NCBI GenBank assembly: GCA_902788865.1
Contig: CADALZ010000001.1
Location: 1-64,000, forward strand
Length of the DNA: 64,000 nt
Source: an uncultured Bacteroidales bacterium
GTDB lineage: Bacteria > Bacteroidota > Bacteroidia > Bacteroidales > Bacteroidaceae
Direction of reading: 5' to 3'
The position numbers and the translations under genes are program-made. A model generated the notes under the pieces. The model was not told the DNA's origin. It did not search any database and saw only the letters and a program-made list of their open reading frames with translations. Of the stretch, positions 23,951 to 33,755 are shown in pieces; the stretch's first letter is position 1, and each line of letters begins with the position of its first letter.

Positions 23951-25103
23951 ATTTTGTTATTCTTTCTATCACCAGCGCAATGGCGCCGTCGCCCGTCACA
24001 TTGCAGGCGGTGCCGAAGCTATCCATAGCGATGTAGAGTCCTATCATCAACGCCTGTGCCGCCTCATCGAAGCCCAGCATAGACTGCAAGATGCCCAGAG
24101 CGGCCATGATGGCACCGCCTGGCACTCCTGGAGCAGCCACCATGGTGATGCCAAGCATGCAGATGAAGCCGAAGAACTGCCCGAAGGTGTAGGGCATGCC
24201 CTGCATCATCATGAGTGCCAAGGCACAGGCCACTATCTTCAGCATACTGCCAGAGAGGTGTATGGTGGCACATAGGGGTATGACGAAGCCCGAAACCTCA
24301 TTGCTCACGCCATTCTTTCGCGTCTGCTCCAGCGTCACTGGGATGGTGGCGGCACTCGACTGTGTGCCCAGGGCCGTGAAGTAGGCTGGCAGCATGGTCC
24401 ACAGCAGCTTCAGCGGATTTCGCTTCACGATGCCTCCTGCCACGGCATAAAGGCCTATGAGCCACAGGATATGCAGCGCAAAGATGATGCCTATGATGCT
24501 GATGAACACCATGAGGATGCCGAACACCTGCCCCGACTTGGTCATATTGAGGAAGATGCCGAAGATATAGAGCGGCAGCAGTGGCAGTATCACGCTGCTG
24601 ATAGTCTTGACGATGATTTGCTGGAAGTCGCGTGCCACATTCTTCAGATAGTCGGTCTGCAGCGTGGCTGCTCCCAGACCGATCACAAACGCCATGACCA
24701 GTGCCGTCATCACATCCATAAGCGGTGGGATGCTCACCGTGAAATAGGGTTCTATGCCCTTGGCCTCACTGATCTCTTCAAGCGGCACTCCCGTAGTGAT
24801 GAGTGAAGGGAAGAACGTCTGCCCTGTGGCAAACGAGAGCAGGCCTGCCACCAGCGTGCAGCCGTAGGCCATGAGCACGGTGATGAGGAGCATGCGCCCT
24901 GCCCCACGACCGATATCGGCTATGGCCACGGTCACCAGTCCGACGATGATAAACGGAATGCAAAAACCCAAAAACTGGCTGAAGATGCCGTTGAACGTCT
25001 CAAAGATGCGCACCAGCCACAGCGGGAGCACCTGCCCGATGGCAATGCCCAGCACGATGGCGATGAGGATGCGCGGCAGCAAGCCTATATGGAGTTTCTT
25101 CAT
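23934..25103 (-). CDS. dicarboxylate/amino acid:cation symporter (DAACS family)
   Basis: 389 aa, about eight membrane segments plus re-entrant loops. The serine-rich hairpin appears as GTQSSAATIP, followed by PGVPGG and DSFGTACNVTGDGAIALVIER, matching the GltP/DctA/SstT fold and its cation and substrate residues. It imports C4-dicarboxylates, glutamate or serine/threonine; the motif MDSFGTACNVTGD does not fix which. It has its own promoter at 25124-25155. The C-terminus KLKIDN is encoded by an AATTGA repeat. Confidence 0.88.
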   Translation of the reverse strand: MKKLHIGLLPRILIAIVLGIAIGQVLPLWLVRIFETFNGIFSQFLGFCIPFIIVGLVTVAIADIGRGAGRMLLITVLMAYGCTLVAGLLSFATGQTFFPSLITTGVPLEEISEAKGIEPYFTVSIPPLMDVMTALVMAFVIGLGAATLQTDYLKNVARDFQQIIVKTISSVILPLLPLYIFGIFLNMTKSGQVFGILMVFISIIGIIFALHILWLIGLYAVAGGIVKRNPLKLLWTMLPAYFTALGTQSSAATIPVTLEQTRKNGVSNEVSGFVIPLCATIHLSGSMLKIVACALALMMMQGMPYTFGQFFGFICMLGITMVAAPGVPGGAIMAALGILQSMLGFDEAAQALMIGLYIAMDSFGTACNVTGDGAIALVIERITKLKIDN

Positions 25104-25123
25104 ACGCTTTTACTTTTATTCTG

Positions 25124-25155
25124 CGAATATAGTAAAAAACTTCTGAAAATCTCAA
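25124..25155 (-). promoter_or_regulatory. promoter of the DAACS carrier gene
   Basis: Minus strand: TTG (25153-25155), 21-nt spacer, TATATTCG (25124-25131). The -33 box lies within the last codons of the VOC lipoprotein gene. Confidence 0.6.
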
Positions 25156-25751
25156 CGCTTAGGCTTGATATTTAAGTTCACACCCAATACATCTTCACTG
25201 TCAACGATGGTCCAGCTGCTGCCAGGATAGCCTCCGAAGGTGCGCTCTGTATCGAAGCCCATGTCAGAAAGTTCTTGAATCACACGGTCGCGGTCATCGC
25301 CCACCTCGAAGCCGATGTGATGTACGCCGTTGCCATGCTTGTCGTAGAACTCGCGGAAGGAACTCTCGTTGGCATCGGCCTGATGCAGCTCCAGCACCCA
25401 TCCGGTGCCCATGTCGATGGTGCACACCAGCAGGTCGCAGCTACTAGGATTGCCGCGGTAGGTGTAAGGGAACTCTTCACTGTGGCGCAGCTTGTTGGTA
25501 GTAATCTCTGGCACAGGGATATCCAGCAGGGCTGCCCATGCCTTGGCGGCTTGGTAGATGTCGGCCACCACGATGTTTATCTGTATGAACTTATCCTTCT
25601 TCAGCGGGATGGGCAGTGGCTGATAGTTGACAGGTGCAGATACCTGAGCCGTAGTAGGTTCAACACTTTGCTGCTCATCGGCAGCTTTGTTTTGTGGTGC
25701 AGAGCATGACGCCACGAACATCAATGCAGCGAGTAAAAATGCATTTTTCAT
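25152..25751 (-). CDS. VOC/glyoxalase-like lipoprotein
   Basis: 199 aa. A lipoprotein signal peptide ends at FVASC, so Cys16 is the probable lipidated residue. From about residue 48 the sequence is a vicinal-oxygen-chelate domain (FIQINIVVADIYQAAKAW, then HHIGFEVGD), resembling methylmalonyl-CoA epimerase and glyoxalase proteins. Export of a VOC domain is unusual for an epimerase, so a binding or unknown enzymatic role on the envelope is likelier. It has its own promoter (25775-25806). Confidence 0.75.
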   Translation of the reverse strand: MKNAFLLAALMFVASCSAPQNKAADEQQSVEPTTAQVSAPVNYQPLPIPLKKDKFIQINIVVADIYQAAKAWAALLDIPVPEITTNKLRHSEEFPYTYRGNPSSCDLLVCTIDMGTGWVLELHQADANESSFREFYDKHGNGVHHIGFEVGDDRDRVIQELSDMGFDTERTFGGYPGSSWTIVDSEDVLGVNLNIKPKR

Positions 25752-25774
25752 GATAGTAGTGTATTAGTTTGCAA

Positions 25775-25806
25775 CAAATATATACCATTCAGAATGAATC
25801 TGCAAA
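25775..25806 (-). promoter_or_regulatory. promoter of the VOC lipoprotein gene
   Basis: Minus strand: TTTG (25803-25806), 20-nt spacer, TATATTTG (25775-25782). Both boxes match the consensus. Confidence 0.75.
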
Positions 25807-25823
25807 TAATTCACGCTTTTTGT

Positions 25824-25857
25824 GCGCTACGCGCTACACCTGCTACAGTGAAAATCT
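25824..25857. repeat. GCTACGCGCTACA dispersed repeat
   Basis: GCGCTACGCGCTACA followed by TGCTACAGTGAAAATCT. The same 30-nt sequence, with two or three changes, occurs at 33721-33755. Confidence 0.7.
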
Positions 25858-25883
25858 CGTCTATGCCATGGGCAGGGCATAAA

Positions 25884-25912
25884 AAAGGCAGGGGCTCAAT
25901 GCCTCTGCCTTT
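25884..25912 (-). terminator. terminator of valS
   Basis: Minus strand: AAAGGCAGAGGC pairs with GCCCCTGCCTTT (a mismatch near the loop), followed by TTTTTT. Confidence 0.8.
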
Positions 25913-25946
25913 AGGGGTATCACCCTCTATTTAGTAGGGAATGCTA

Positions 25947-28634
25947 TCACTTCTTCAGCGCCTCGATATTCTCACGGAGCGACTTGATGATGCTCTCGGC
26001 ATCAGCTTGCTTCTTGCGCTCCAAGGCTACCACAGCCTCTGGGGCATTGGCCACGAAGCACTCGTTATTCAGCTTAGCCAGCACGCCCTTCAGGAAGCCT
26101 TCCTTAGCCTTGAGTTCCTTCTCCATGCGGGCTATCTCTGCCTCCACATCGATGAGGTTCTTCATAGGCACGGCATACTCGGCAGTGCGCACCATGAAGG
26201 TGGCTGCACCCTCGGCCTTGGCCTCTACCACGGTGATGTCGCTCAGATTACACATCTTATATAATACAGAGTTCAGCTCAGCCACGGGGTTCTCTCCTAC
26301 CACCTGCAGCTCCAGAGCTTCTTTCTGTGCGATGTTTTTCTGCACACGCACGGCACGCACGCCGCTCACTATCTCCTTCATCTCCTCGAAGCGGTCGAGC
26401 AGCGCCTCATCTACGGTTCCCACCTTCTCCATAGGGCTCACCATGAGGCTCTCGCCATCCTTACGATCAACGATGTGCTGCCAGAGCTCCTCTGTGATAA
26501 ATGGCATGAACGGATGCAGCAGGTGCAGCAGATTATCGAAGAAGTCGATGGTCTTATCCATCACCACCTTGCTGATAGGCTTCAGGTAGGCTGGCTTGAT
26601 CATCTCCAGATACCAAGCGGAGAATTCATCCCAGAACAGCTTATAAACGGCCATCAAGGCCTCGCTGATGCGATATTTGCTGAAGAGATCGGCCATCTCC
26701 AGAGCCACGGCATTCTGCTTGCTCTCAAACCACTGCATGGCCAACTGAGAGGCTTCTGGCACCTCTACTTCCTCGCTTACTTCCCAACCCTTGAGCAGAC
26801 GGAAGGCATTCCATATCTTGTTGCAGAAATTGCGTCCCTGCTCGCAGAGGGCATCGTCGAAGAGGATATCATTACCAGCTGGGGCACTGAGCATCATGCC
26901 CATGCGCACGCCGTCGGCACCATATTTCTCTATCAGCTCCAGCGGATCGGGGCTGTTGCCCAGACTCTTGGACATCTTGCGGCCCAACTTATCGCGCACG
27001 ATACCAGTGAAATAGACGTTCTTGAATGGGTACTTGCCCATATACTCCTCACCAGCCATGATCATGCGGGCTACCCAGAAGAAGATGATGTCTGGAGCCG
27101 TCACCAGGTCGCTGGTAGGATAGTAATACTTTATCTCCTCATTGCCCGGATTATTGATACCGCCAAAGAGGCTGATAGGCCACAGCCATGAAGAGAACCA
27201 AGTATCCAGCGCATCCTCATCCTGTCGGAGGTCTGAGAGCTGCAAGTTTTCGTTGCCACTGGCCTTACGCGCCAATGTCAGAGCCTCCTCTGCCGTCTCT
27301 GCCACCACGAAGTCATCTTCTGCATCGTAGTAATAAGCAGGGATGCGGTGTCCCCACCAGAGCTGGCGACTGATGCACCAGTCTTGAATGTTCTCCAGCC
27401 AGTTCTTATAGGTGTTCACATACTTCTGTGGATAGAAGTGCATCTCACCCTCCACCACTGGCTTCAGGGCTATATCTGCAAAATGCTTCATCTTGAGGAA
27501 CCACTGCAGCGACAGACGTGGCTCGATGGCGGTGTCTGGATTTCGCTCGCTATAGCCCACCTTATTCGTATAGTCTTCCACCTTCTCCATGAGGCCGGCC
27601 TCCTGCAGGTCTTTGGCTATCTGCTTACGGCAGTCGAAGCGGTCCAAGCCCACGTAGAGCGGACTCTGATCGGAGATAGTTCCGTCGGCATTGAAGATGT
27701 CGATGGTCTCCAGATTGTGGGTCTTACCCAGCATATAGTCATTGGTATCGTGGGCAGGTGTCACCTTCAAGCAGCCCGTACCGAACTCGATATCTACGTA
27801 GCGGTCTTCTATCACAGGGATCACGCGGCCCACCAGCGGCACGATAACTTTCTTGCCCTTGAGCCACTGCGTCTTAGGATCCTTAGGATTCACGCACATG
27901 GCCGTATCGCCCATGATAGTCTCTGGGCGGGTGGTAGCCACCACGGCATAGTAGCCTTTGGCATCCTTATGTATCACGTTGCCCTCGCCACTCTCATCGA
28001 TAGTGTCTTGATATTCAGGAGCCACGTAATACTTCAAGTAGAACAGGTGGCTATGCTCTTCCTTATAGATCACCTCCTCGGTGCTCAGAGCCGTGAGAGC
28101 CTTAGGGTCCCAGTTCACCATGCGGAGGCCGCGGTAGATGTAGCCCTTGTTATAGAGATCTACAAACACCTTGATGACGCTCTTAGAGCGTTCCTCGTCC
28201 ATGGTGAACGCCGTGCGGTCCCAGTCGCAAGAGGCACCCAGCTTACGCAGCTGCTGCAGGATGATGCCTCCGTGCTCATGCGTCCAGTCCCAGGCATGCT
28301 CCAAGAACTGCTCGCGAGTGAGGTCGCGCTTCTTGATGCCCTGTCCGGCCAGTTTCTTCACCACCTTAGCCTCAGTGGCTATAGAGGCATGGTCTGTGCC
28401 AGGCACCCAGCAGGCATTCTTGCCCTCCATACGGGCGCGGCGCACCAAGATATCCTGTATGGTATTATTGAGCATGTGGCCCATGTGCAGCACACCCGTG
28501 ACGTTTGGTGGTGGGATGACGATGGTATAAGGTTCACGTCCATCTGGTTTTGAACTGAAAAGCTTGTGGTCAGTCCAATACTGATACCACTTTCCCTCCA
28601 CGTCGGCAGGGTTGTACTTGGTTGCTAATTCCAT
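25947..28634 (-). CDS. valS: valyl-tRNA synthetase
   Basis: 895 aa from ATG 28634; the frame extends to TTG 28646, judged not the start. Class I signature [14 protein letters not shown] is near residue 40 and [12 protein letters not shown] near 545. The editing domain sits between them and a C-terminal coiled coil covers about the last 65 residues ([20 protein letters not shown]). It charges tRNA-Val. A -7 box lies at 28664-28671 and a terminator at 25884-25912, so it is monocistronic. Confidence 0.97.
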   Translation of the reverse strand: MELATKYNPADVEGKWYQYWTDHKLFSSKPDGREPYTIVIPPPNVTGVLHMGHMLNNTIQDILVRRARMEGKNACWVPGTDHASIATEAKVVKKLAGQGIKKRDLTREQFLEHAWDWTHEHGGIILQQLRKLGASCDWDRTAFTMDEERSKSVIKVFVDLYNKGYIYRGLRMVNWDPKALTALSTEEVIYKEEHSHLFYLKYYVAPEYQDTIDESGEGNVIHKDAKGYYAVVATTRPETIMGDTAMCVNPKDPKTQWLKGKKVIVPLVGRVIPVIEDRYVDIEFGTGCLKVTPAHDTNDYMLGKTHNLETIDIFNADGTISDQSPLYVGLDRFDCRKQIAKDLQEAGLMEKVEDYTNKVGYSERNPDTAIEPRLSLQWFLKMKHFADIALKPVVEGEMHFYPQKYVNTYKNWLENIQDWCISRQLWWGHRIPAYYYDAEDDFVVAETAEEALTLARKASGNENLQLSDLRQDEDALDTWFSSWLWPISLFGGINNPGNEEIKYYYPTSDLVTAPDIIFFWVARMIMAGEEYMGKYPFKNVYFTGIVRDKLGRKMSKSLGNSPDPLELIEKYGADGVRMGMMLSAPAGNDILFDDALCEQGRNFCNKIWNAFRLLKGWEVSEEVEVPEASQLAMQWFESKQNAVALEMADLFSKYRISEALMAVYKLFWDEFSAWYLEMIKPAYLKPISKVVMDKTIDFFDNLLHLLHPFMPFITEELWQHIVDRKDGESLMVSPMEKVGTVDEALLDRFEEMKEIVSGVRAVRVQKNIAQKEALELQVVGENPVAELNSVLYKMCNLSDITVVEAKAEGAATFMVRTAEYAVPMKNLIDVEAEIARMEKELKAKEGFLKGVLAKLNNECFVANAPEAVVALERKKQADAESIIKSLRENIEALKK

Positions 28635-28663
28635 AATTTCTTGCAAGTTTTATAATTTGGGTG

Positions 28664-28671
28664 CGAAGATA
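28664..28671 (-). promoter_or_regulatory. -7 box of valS
   Basis: Minus-strand TATCTTCG, one change from TAnnTTTG, 29 nt before ATG 28634. No clear -33 box. Confidence 0.45.
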
Positions 28672-28750
28672 ATAAAAAATTTGCTACTATGCTACATTGC
28701 TACAGATAAAAGATGTGAGGACACGAGATAAAAGGCGCCGTGATACGATG

Positions 28751-28866
28751 CAAAGTTTAATCAGCAGTGGTGTCTGTACAGACAACAGTGGTGTTTGTAC
28801 AGACAACAGTGGTGTTTGTACAGACAACAGTGCTGATTGTACAGACAGCAGTGCTAATTGAAGTTT
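28751..28866. repeat. 21-bp minisatellite, locus 2
   Basis: About five 21-bp units (CAGACAACAGTGGTGTTTGTA) with diverged outer units. It shares flanks (GATGCAAAGTT on the left, TGAAGTTT on the right) and unit sequence with 91-186. The centre contains the 12-bp palindrome GTCTGTACAGAC. Confidence 0.85.
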
Positions 28867-28951
28867 GCTTCGCCTGGCGCTAAGTTTTAGTTAAGATAGC
28901 GATAGGTTTTATATTGGTTGGCATCCTAATGATACAACAGCAGTATGGAGA

Positions 28952-30730
28952 TTATCCTTCTTCACTGAGATCATTTTTCGTATACTGCACTGCCAGCATG
29001 GTGAGGTCGTCGCTTTGTTCTGCACCTCCCACGAATGTCTTTACAGCCTCGGCCATACGCTTTATCATCGACTCTGGAGCATTTTGCTTCTTCTCCAAGA
29101 TTCGATGAGCAACCTTTATCATGCGCTCCTCACCAAACTGTTTCTTGGAACCATCTTCTGCCTCGATCAGTCCATCAGTATAGAGGAAGATAGTGGTTCC
29201 TGGCTGAATTACCATCTTCTGATCTTCAAACTGCCACCCTGACATCAGGCCCATAGGTACATTGGCATTCATAGGAAGCAGACTTACTCCATCGCCTACC
29301 AAAAGCGGAGCGCAATGGCCTGCATTGCAATAATGGAACTTTCCTGTTGCAAGATCCAACTTACCAACGAACATGGTGACAAACATATTGTCTTCATTCA
29401 TCTCTGACATGGCATTGTTCATATCACCAACAATGCGACTAGTATTGTCCTGGTGTGCAGAAATGGTACGGAACAAAGAGCGCGTCACAGCCATCACCAA
29501 AGAGGCTGGCACACCCTTCCCACTCACGTCACCAATACAGAAGAACAGCTTCTCGTCACGGATATAGAAGTCGAACAAGTCGCCTCCCACTTCCTTGGCA
29601 GAATCCAGCATGGCATAGATTTCGATGTCGTGCCTATCGGGATATGGAGGATAAATCTTGGGCAGCATGCCACGCTGGATGCCACTGGCAATGTGCAACT
29701 CACTTCCGATGCGCTCTTTCTCAGCATTCACCTTCTGCAAGCGCTTTAAGGCACCTGCCGAACGCTTCAAAATAAAAGCAAGTAATCCCAAGCCGAAGAG
29801 CATCAGCAGGAACAGATTGAAACCCACTTGACGCAGGCCGTAATAGATCTCTTTGTCAGCAGCCACCACAGCCATAGACCAACCATGACTGCCTTCTATA
29901 GGCGCATAGAACACATAGTTTTTGTCACCTTCGTTACTGATTACAGTGGCTTGTCCGCTCTCTCCTGCCATCATGCGCTGATTGAGTCCTGCCACTGTGG
30001 TATCGCCCATACCAGCCGTAGCTTCCTGTATGGTCTGTTGCATCACCAAGCTCTCCACTGGGCAAACGATAAGCTGTCCAGAACGAGAAACCACAATGTT
30101 GTAGGAAGACGGATAGATGTGCTGCGCATTGATATAGTCGTCCAACCAATCGAGTGAAACGTCTGCCCCTATGACGGCTACTGCCTCACCATTCTTATCG
30201 TATATCGGATAAGAGAAGGTGGTGAGCATCATACGAGCACCATCACTGTCGAGATAAGGGTCGCACCAATGGCCATTCTGGCTTTCCAACCCCTTGATGT
30301 AGAATTCCAGCTTGGTGTAGTCGTGGCTTTCTGAGGCCAACTGCGAAGTTTCTATCTGTCCGCTTGTACGACGGGCAGCGTAAGGCTCGAACAACTTGCC
30401 TTGAGACTTATAATAATTTGGCTTAAAAACGATGCCTACTCCGACGATATTTGGATTGTTGATCAAGAGTCTGCGAGCGATGGAATACATAGAGTCTGGA
30501 TGCTGGAGGTCTTTCTCTACCACCCATGTCATGTTCTTCACAGCTGCCTCCACTGCTACCAAGGCATTCTGTATGGTGAGGCTCTTCACCTTCAGCTCAC
30601 TCTGTGCCCTATGCACCACTTCCTCGCGGATACTTTCACGAGCGAACCAATATTGTATCAACGATGTTGCTTCCAACAGCACAGCTGCTACTACCAAAAT
30701 AGCTATACCAACTTTCCTTTTTAGATCCAT
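28952..30730 (-). CDS. membrane sensor with C-terminal SpoIIE-type PP2C phosphatase
   Basis: 592 aa. A membrane segment at about 8-28, a periplasmic Cache-type sensor (about 30-270, with YDKNGEAVAVIGADVSLDWL), a second membrane segment near 290-310, then a coiled linker and a SpoIIE/RsbU phosphatase domain from about 345. Metal-binding Asp residues are visible in GGDLFDF, GDVSGKG, LYTDG and QSDDLTML. Such proteins dephosphorylate an anti-sigma-factor antagonist in partner-switching. No STAS or HATPase partner gene is nearby. It lies 18 bp after the ABC exporter gene and is likely co-transcribed. Confidence 0.88.
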   Translation of the reverse strand: MDLKRKVGIAILVVAAVLLEATSLIQYWFARESIREEVVHRAQSELKVKSLTIQNALVAVEAAVKNMTWVVEKDLQHPDSMYSIARRLLINNPNIVGVGIVFKPNYYKSQGKLFEPYAARRTSGQIETSQLASESHDYTKLEFYIKGLESQNGHWCDPYLDSDGARMMLTTFSYPIYDKNGEAVAVIGADVSLDWLDDYINAQHIYPSSYNIVVSRSGQLIVCPVESLVMQQTIQEATAGMGDTTVAGLNQRMMAGESGQATVISNEGDKNYVFYAPIEGSHGWSMAVVAADKEIYYGLRQVGFNLFLLMLFGLGLLAFILKRSAGALKRLQKVNAEKERIGSELHIASGIQRGMLPKIYPPYPDRHDIEIYAMLDSAKEVGGDLFDFYIRDEKLFFCIGDVSGKGVPASLVMAVTRSLFRTISAHQDNTSRIVGDMNNAMSEMNEDNMFVTMFVGKLDLATGKFHYCNAGHCAPLLVGDGVSLLPMNANVPMGLMSGWQFEDQKMVIQPGTTIFLYTDGLIEAEDGSKKQFGEERMIKVAHRILEKKQNAPESMIKRMAEAVKTFVGGAEQSDDLTMLAVQYTKNDLSEEG

Positions 30731-30748
30731 ATAATTCTGACTTACTTT

Positions 30749-32578
30749 TTATCCTTCTAATACACTGGCTATCTTGTCCACATTCATGCTGCGGGCACTG
30801 GCATCCAAGATTTCCTTATATACCCCACCCTGCTTATAGACCTCATCGGGCTGTCCACTCTGCACCACACGCCCTTGCTGCAGCACATAGATGGTATCTG
30901 CATCGATGATCTGGCCTATGTTGTGCGAGATGATGATCACCGTGCGCCCTGCCTTGATGGCATCTATGCTGGCCTTGATCTGCTCTGTGGCCACTGCATC
31001 GAGGCTGGCCGTAGGCTCATCGAGGAAGATGATAGGCGGATTCTTGAGGAACATGCGGGCGATGGCCACACGCTGCTGCTGACCGCCACTGAGCTGCAGG
31101 GCACTGGTCTCGAACCCATCAGGCAACTGCACCACCTGGTCGTAGAGGTAGGCTTGCTTGGCTGCTCTTACCACATTATCGTGGGTAGCTGCAGGGTTTC
31201 CATACTTGATGTTCTCCTCTATGCTGCCACTGAAGATATGATTCTTCTGCAGCACCAAGCCGATGTTCTCACGAAGCCATTGGGTATCCCAGTCACGGAG
31301 GTCCACCCCATCGAGCTGGATGCTGCCACAATCGGGATGATAAAACTTATCCAGCAGGTTGACGATGGTACTCTTGCCAGCACCACTCAGTCCCACCAGC
31401 GCCGTAATCTTGCCTGGCTCTATGTGCATATCCACGCCAAAGAGCGCCTGAGTGCCATTGCTATAGGTGAAATCCACACCCTTCACCACGAAATCGCCCT
31501 TTACCGAGGCAGGATGATGCTTACCGCTATCTTCTACCTCATGGTCGGCATGCAGGATGCCAAAGAAGCTCTCGGCATAGATGAGGGCATCGTTCATATC
31601 GTCGTAGATGCGATGCAGCTGGCGAATAGGCGCACTGACATTGCTGAACAGCATCACGTGGTACATGATCTTACCTATGGTCATGCCAGGATAGTCTATC
31701 AGCACCAAGTAGGCCGTGAGAATGATGATGAGCACCGTGCCTATCTGCTCCAGGAAAGTCTTGAGGCCATTGAAGAAGTAGCTCTGCTTACGCACGCCCA
31801 ACTGCTGGTTGGTCATCTGCTCCTGAATCAGTTCTTGGCGCTTGGCCTCTATCTCCTCCCTATTGAACGACTTTATCACCGTGATGCTCTCTATGATGTT
31901 CAAAATACCCTGACTCACAGCCTGATGACTGCCGAAGATGCTACGACGGCCTCCTTTCATGCGCTTGGCCTGTATGTTGGTCACATAGAAGTAGATGGGC
32001 ACAATGCAGAGAGCCACCAAGCCCACATAGACATTGGCCATGAACATCAGCGCCAGGGCCAAGATGGCACTGGTGAAGAGCGGCAGTATTTCGATGAAGA
32101 AATTGTTCACTGTGTTGCTCAGGCTCATGATGCCACGATCGATGCGCGACTGCAGCTTACCCGTCTCATTGTCTTCGGAGGTGAAGAACGCCATGCGGAA
32201 GGAGAGCATGCGCTCCACGATGCTCACGGAGAGATCGCGGCTCACCAAGATGCGCATTTTCTCACCGAAGTAGCGCTGAAAGAAGGTAATGAAGAGCGCC
32301 ACCAGCTCCTTGCCCAGCAAGATGGCACTGATGGTGATAAGTATCTGCACGGCCCTGTCCCACGAGAAACTGGGTGTCTGGATAAGGGCATTGATGGCAT
32401 CTACGGTCTTGTCGAGCACCACGGCATTCACCTGCGCCATCAAGGAGCCTATGAACGTGAGGGTGACAGTGGTAGCGATGAGCCACTTATAGGGCGTGAC
32501 GTAGGGCCAGATGTTCTTCAGCAAGTCGAAGATATTCATCTTCACTGTAGGCACGTCAGTTGTATTTCTTGTATTCAT
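30749..32578 (-). CDS. ABC exporter, fused permease and ATPase
   Basis: 609 aa half-transporter. Six membrane segments fill about residues 30-330; the ATPase follows with Walker A GLSGAGKST, signature LSGGQQQR and Walker B IIFLDEPTASLD, then the H-loop SHN. This architecture (type IV exporter, MsbA/multidrug-like) works as a dimer to export lipids, drugs or peptides; the substrate is unknown. It is the first gene of a two-gene operon with the SpoIIE-type phosphatase and divergent from the DUF3810 gene. Confidence 0.9.
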   Translation of the reverse strand: MNTRNTTDVPTVKMNIFDLLKNIWPYVTPYKWLIATTVTLTFIGSLMAQVNAVVLDKTVDAINALIQTPSFSWDRAVQILITISAILLGKELVALFITFFQRYFGEKMRILVSRDLSVSIVERMLSFRMAFFTSEDNETGKLQSRIDRGIMSLSNTVNNFFIEILPLFTSAILALALMFMANVYVGLVALCIVPIYFYVTNIQAKRMKGGRRSIFGSHQAVSQGILNIIESITVIKSFNREEIEAKRQELIQEQMTNQQLGVRKQSYFFNGLKTFLEQIGTVLIIILTAYLVLIDYPGMTIGKIMYHVMLFSNVSAPIRQLHRIYDDMNDALIYAESFFGILHADHEVEDSGKHHPASVKGDFVVKGVDFTYSNGTQALFGVDMHIEPGKITALVGLSGAGKSTIVNLLDKFYHPDCGSIQLDGVDLRDWDTQWLRENIGLVLQKNHIFSGSIEENIKYGNPAATHDNVVRAAKQAYLYDQVVQLPDGFETSALQLSGGQQQRVAIARMFLKNPPIIFLDEPTASLDAVATEQIKASIDAIKAGRTVIIISHNIGQIIDADTIYVLQQGRVVQSGQPDEVYKQGGVYKEILDASARSMNVDKIASVLEG

Positions 32579-32624
32579 AATTCATAAGAATGCTTATTTC
32601 CGACAAAAATAGGAAAAAAAGTGT

Positions 32625-32632
32625 TACCTTCG
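32625..32632 (+). promoter_or_regulatory. -7 box of the DUF3810 gene
   Basis: TACCTTCG, one change from TAnnTTTG. Transcription would begin near 32638, so the start codon must be at 32641 (nearly leaderless) or at ATG 32671, not at the upstream in-frame codon at 32590. Confidence 0.45.
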
Positions 32633-32640
32633 CACTCTAT

Positions 32641-33720
32641 ATGGGGAAAAAGAATAAGAGAAATAGCATAATGGCCTTTCTGAGGCCCAGACACTTGCTG
32701 CTGGCTCTGTGGTTGGTGGCTATCGTGCTCTGCCAGCATATCGATGGCTGGGGCGAGTACTATGCCCGCCACCTCTACCCCACCATCGGACAAACGCTGT
32801 CATCACTCTCAGGTAGGGTGAGCGTCTGTCTCAGTGACACCTTCTACTATATCCTCATCGCACTGGCTCTGCTCTGGATACCCACCTCTATCTGGATACT
32901 GAAACGAAAGAAGCTGAGGCTTCTGGGTGATTTCACTGAGGTGGCTCTGTGGCTGTATGCGTGGTTCTATTCAGCATGGGGGCTGAACTACTGGCAGGAC
33001 AACTTCTACCTGCGCACAGGGGTGAGCTATGTGGAGTATTCGCCCAACTCATTAGGAGCATACGTCAGCGCATACATCTACGACCTCAACGATGCTTACC
33101 TACCCGTAGAAGACATCGACAGCATGCTGGTAAAGCAGGAAATCGTGAAGAGCTACCAGGACATCTACGCGCAGACGGGCATGAACCCACCGCTCAACAC
33201 TGATCCACAAGTGAAGACCATGCGTATCACGCCTCTGGCCTCGATGGTGGGTGTCACTGGCAGCATGGGACCGTTCTTCGGCGAGTTCACCATCAATGGG
33301 GAGGTGCTCCCTGTGGATTATCCGCACATCTATGCCCACGAGCTTTCTCATCTCTATGGCATCACCAGCGAAGGCGAGGCCAACTTCTATGCCTATCTGG
33401 CATGCCTGCACTCCGAGGTGCTAGAGATACGCTTCAGCGGACTGCTCTCCGTCTTCAGTCATCTGATGAACAACGTCCGCACACTGATGGGTGAAAGCTC
33501 GTATGCCCACCTCATCAAACAGGTAAGGCCAGAGATACGCCAATTGGTGCGACAGCGTCAGGCTTATTGGCAAGACCGCTATAGTCCGCTGATAGGCAGG
33601 GTGCAAGACTGGATCTACGACCTCTATCTGCGTGGTCATCGAGTAGAGGGTGGCCGCAAGAGCTACTCACAGGTGGTGGCACTGCTCATGGCTTGGGATA
33701 AAAAGAGCAAGAAAGAATAA
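32641..33720 (+). CDS. DUF3810 family membrane metalloprotease-like protein
   Basis: 359 aa from ATG 32641 (or 349 aa from ATG 32671). Three hydrophobic segments lie in the first 110 residues (FLRPRHLLLALWLVAIVL and onward). The rest is soluble and contains HELSH within HIYAHELSHLYG, a HExxH zinc motif, with the downstream EGEANFYAYL supplying a likely third ligand Glu. DUF3810 is a Bacteroidetes/Firmicutes family of unproven function; the motif suggests a membrane-tethered peptidase. It is divergent from the ABC exporter. Confidence 0.75.
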   Translation: MGKKNKRNSIMAFLRPRHLLLALWLVAIVLCQHIDGWGEYYARHLYPTIGQTLSSLSGRVSVCLSDTFYYILIALALLWIPTSIWILKRKKLRLLGDFTEVALWLYAWFYSAWGLNYWQDNFYLRTGVSYVEYSPNSLGAYVSAYIYDLNDAYLPVEDIDSMLVKQEIVKSYQDIYAQTGMNPPLNTDPQVKTMRITPLASMVGVTGSMGPFFGEFTINGEVLPVDYPHIYAHELSHLYGITSEGEANFYAYLACLHSEVLEIRFSGLLSVFSHLMNNVRTLMGESSYAHLIKQVRPEIRQLVRQRQAYWQDRYSPLIGRVQDWIYDLYLRGHRVEGGRKSYSQVVALLMAWDKKSKKE

Positions 33721-33755
33721 GCGCTACGCGCTACAGGTGCTACAGTGAAAATCTA
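33721..33755. repeat. GCTACGCGCTACAG dispersed repeat
   Basis: GCGCTACGCGCTACAGGTGC followed by TACAGTGAAAATCT, close to identical to 25824-25857. It fills the space between the convergent DUF3810 and YigZ genes. Confidence 0.7.

Larger units (their letters stand above)
28647..28951. other. gene-free stretch between valS and the SpoIIE-type phosphatase gene
   Basis: It holds the valS -7 box, a short GCTAC repeat (28681-28705) and the second 21-bp minisatellite (28751-28866). No coding sequence or convincing terminator for the phosphatase gene is seen. Confidence 0.65.

Noticed and set aside
27348..28553. 401-codon open frame antisense to valS
   Set aside because: Shadow of valS; composition and lack of family features mark it as antisense noise.
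30875..32587. 570-codon open frame antisense to the ABC exporter
   Set aside because: Fully overlaps a clear ABC transporter; His/Leu/Glu-rich shadow.
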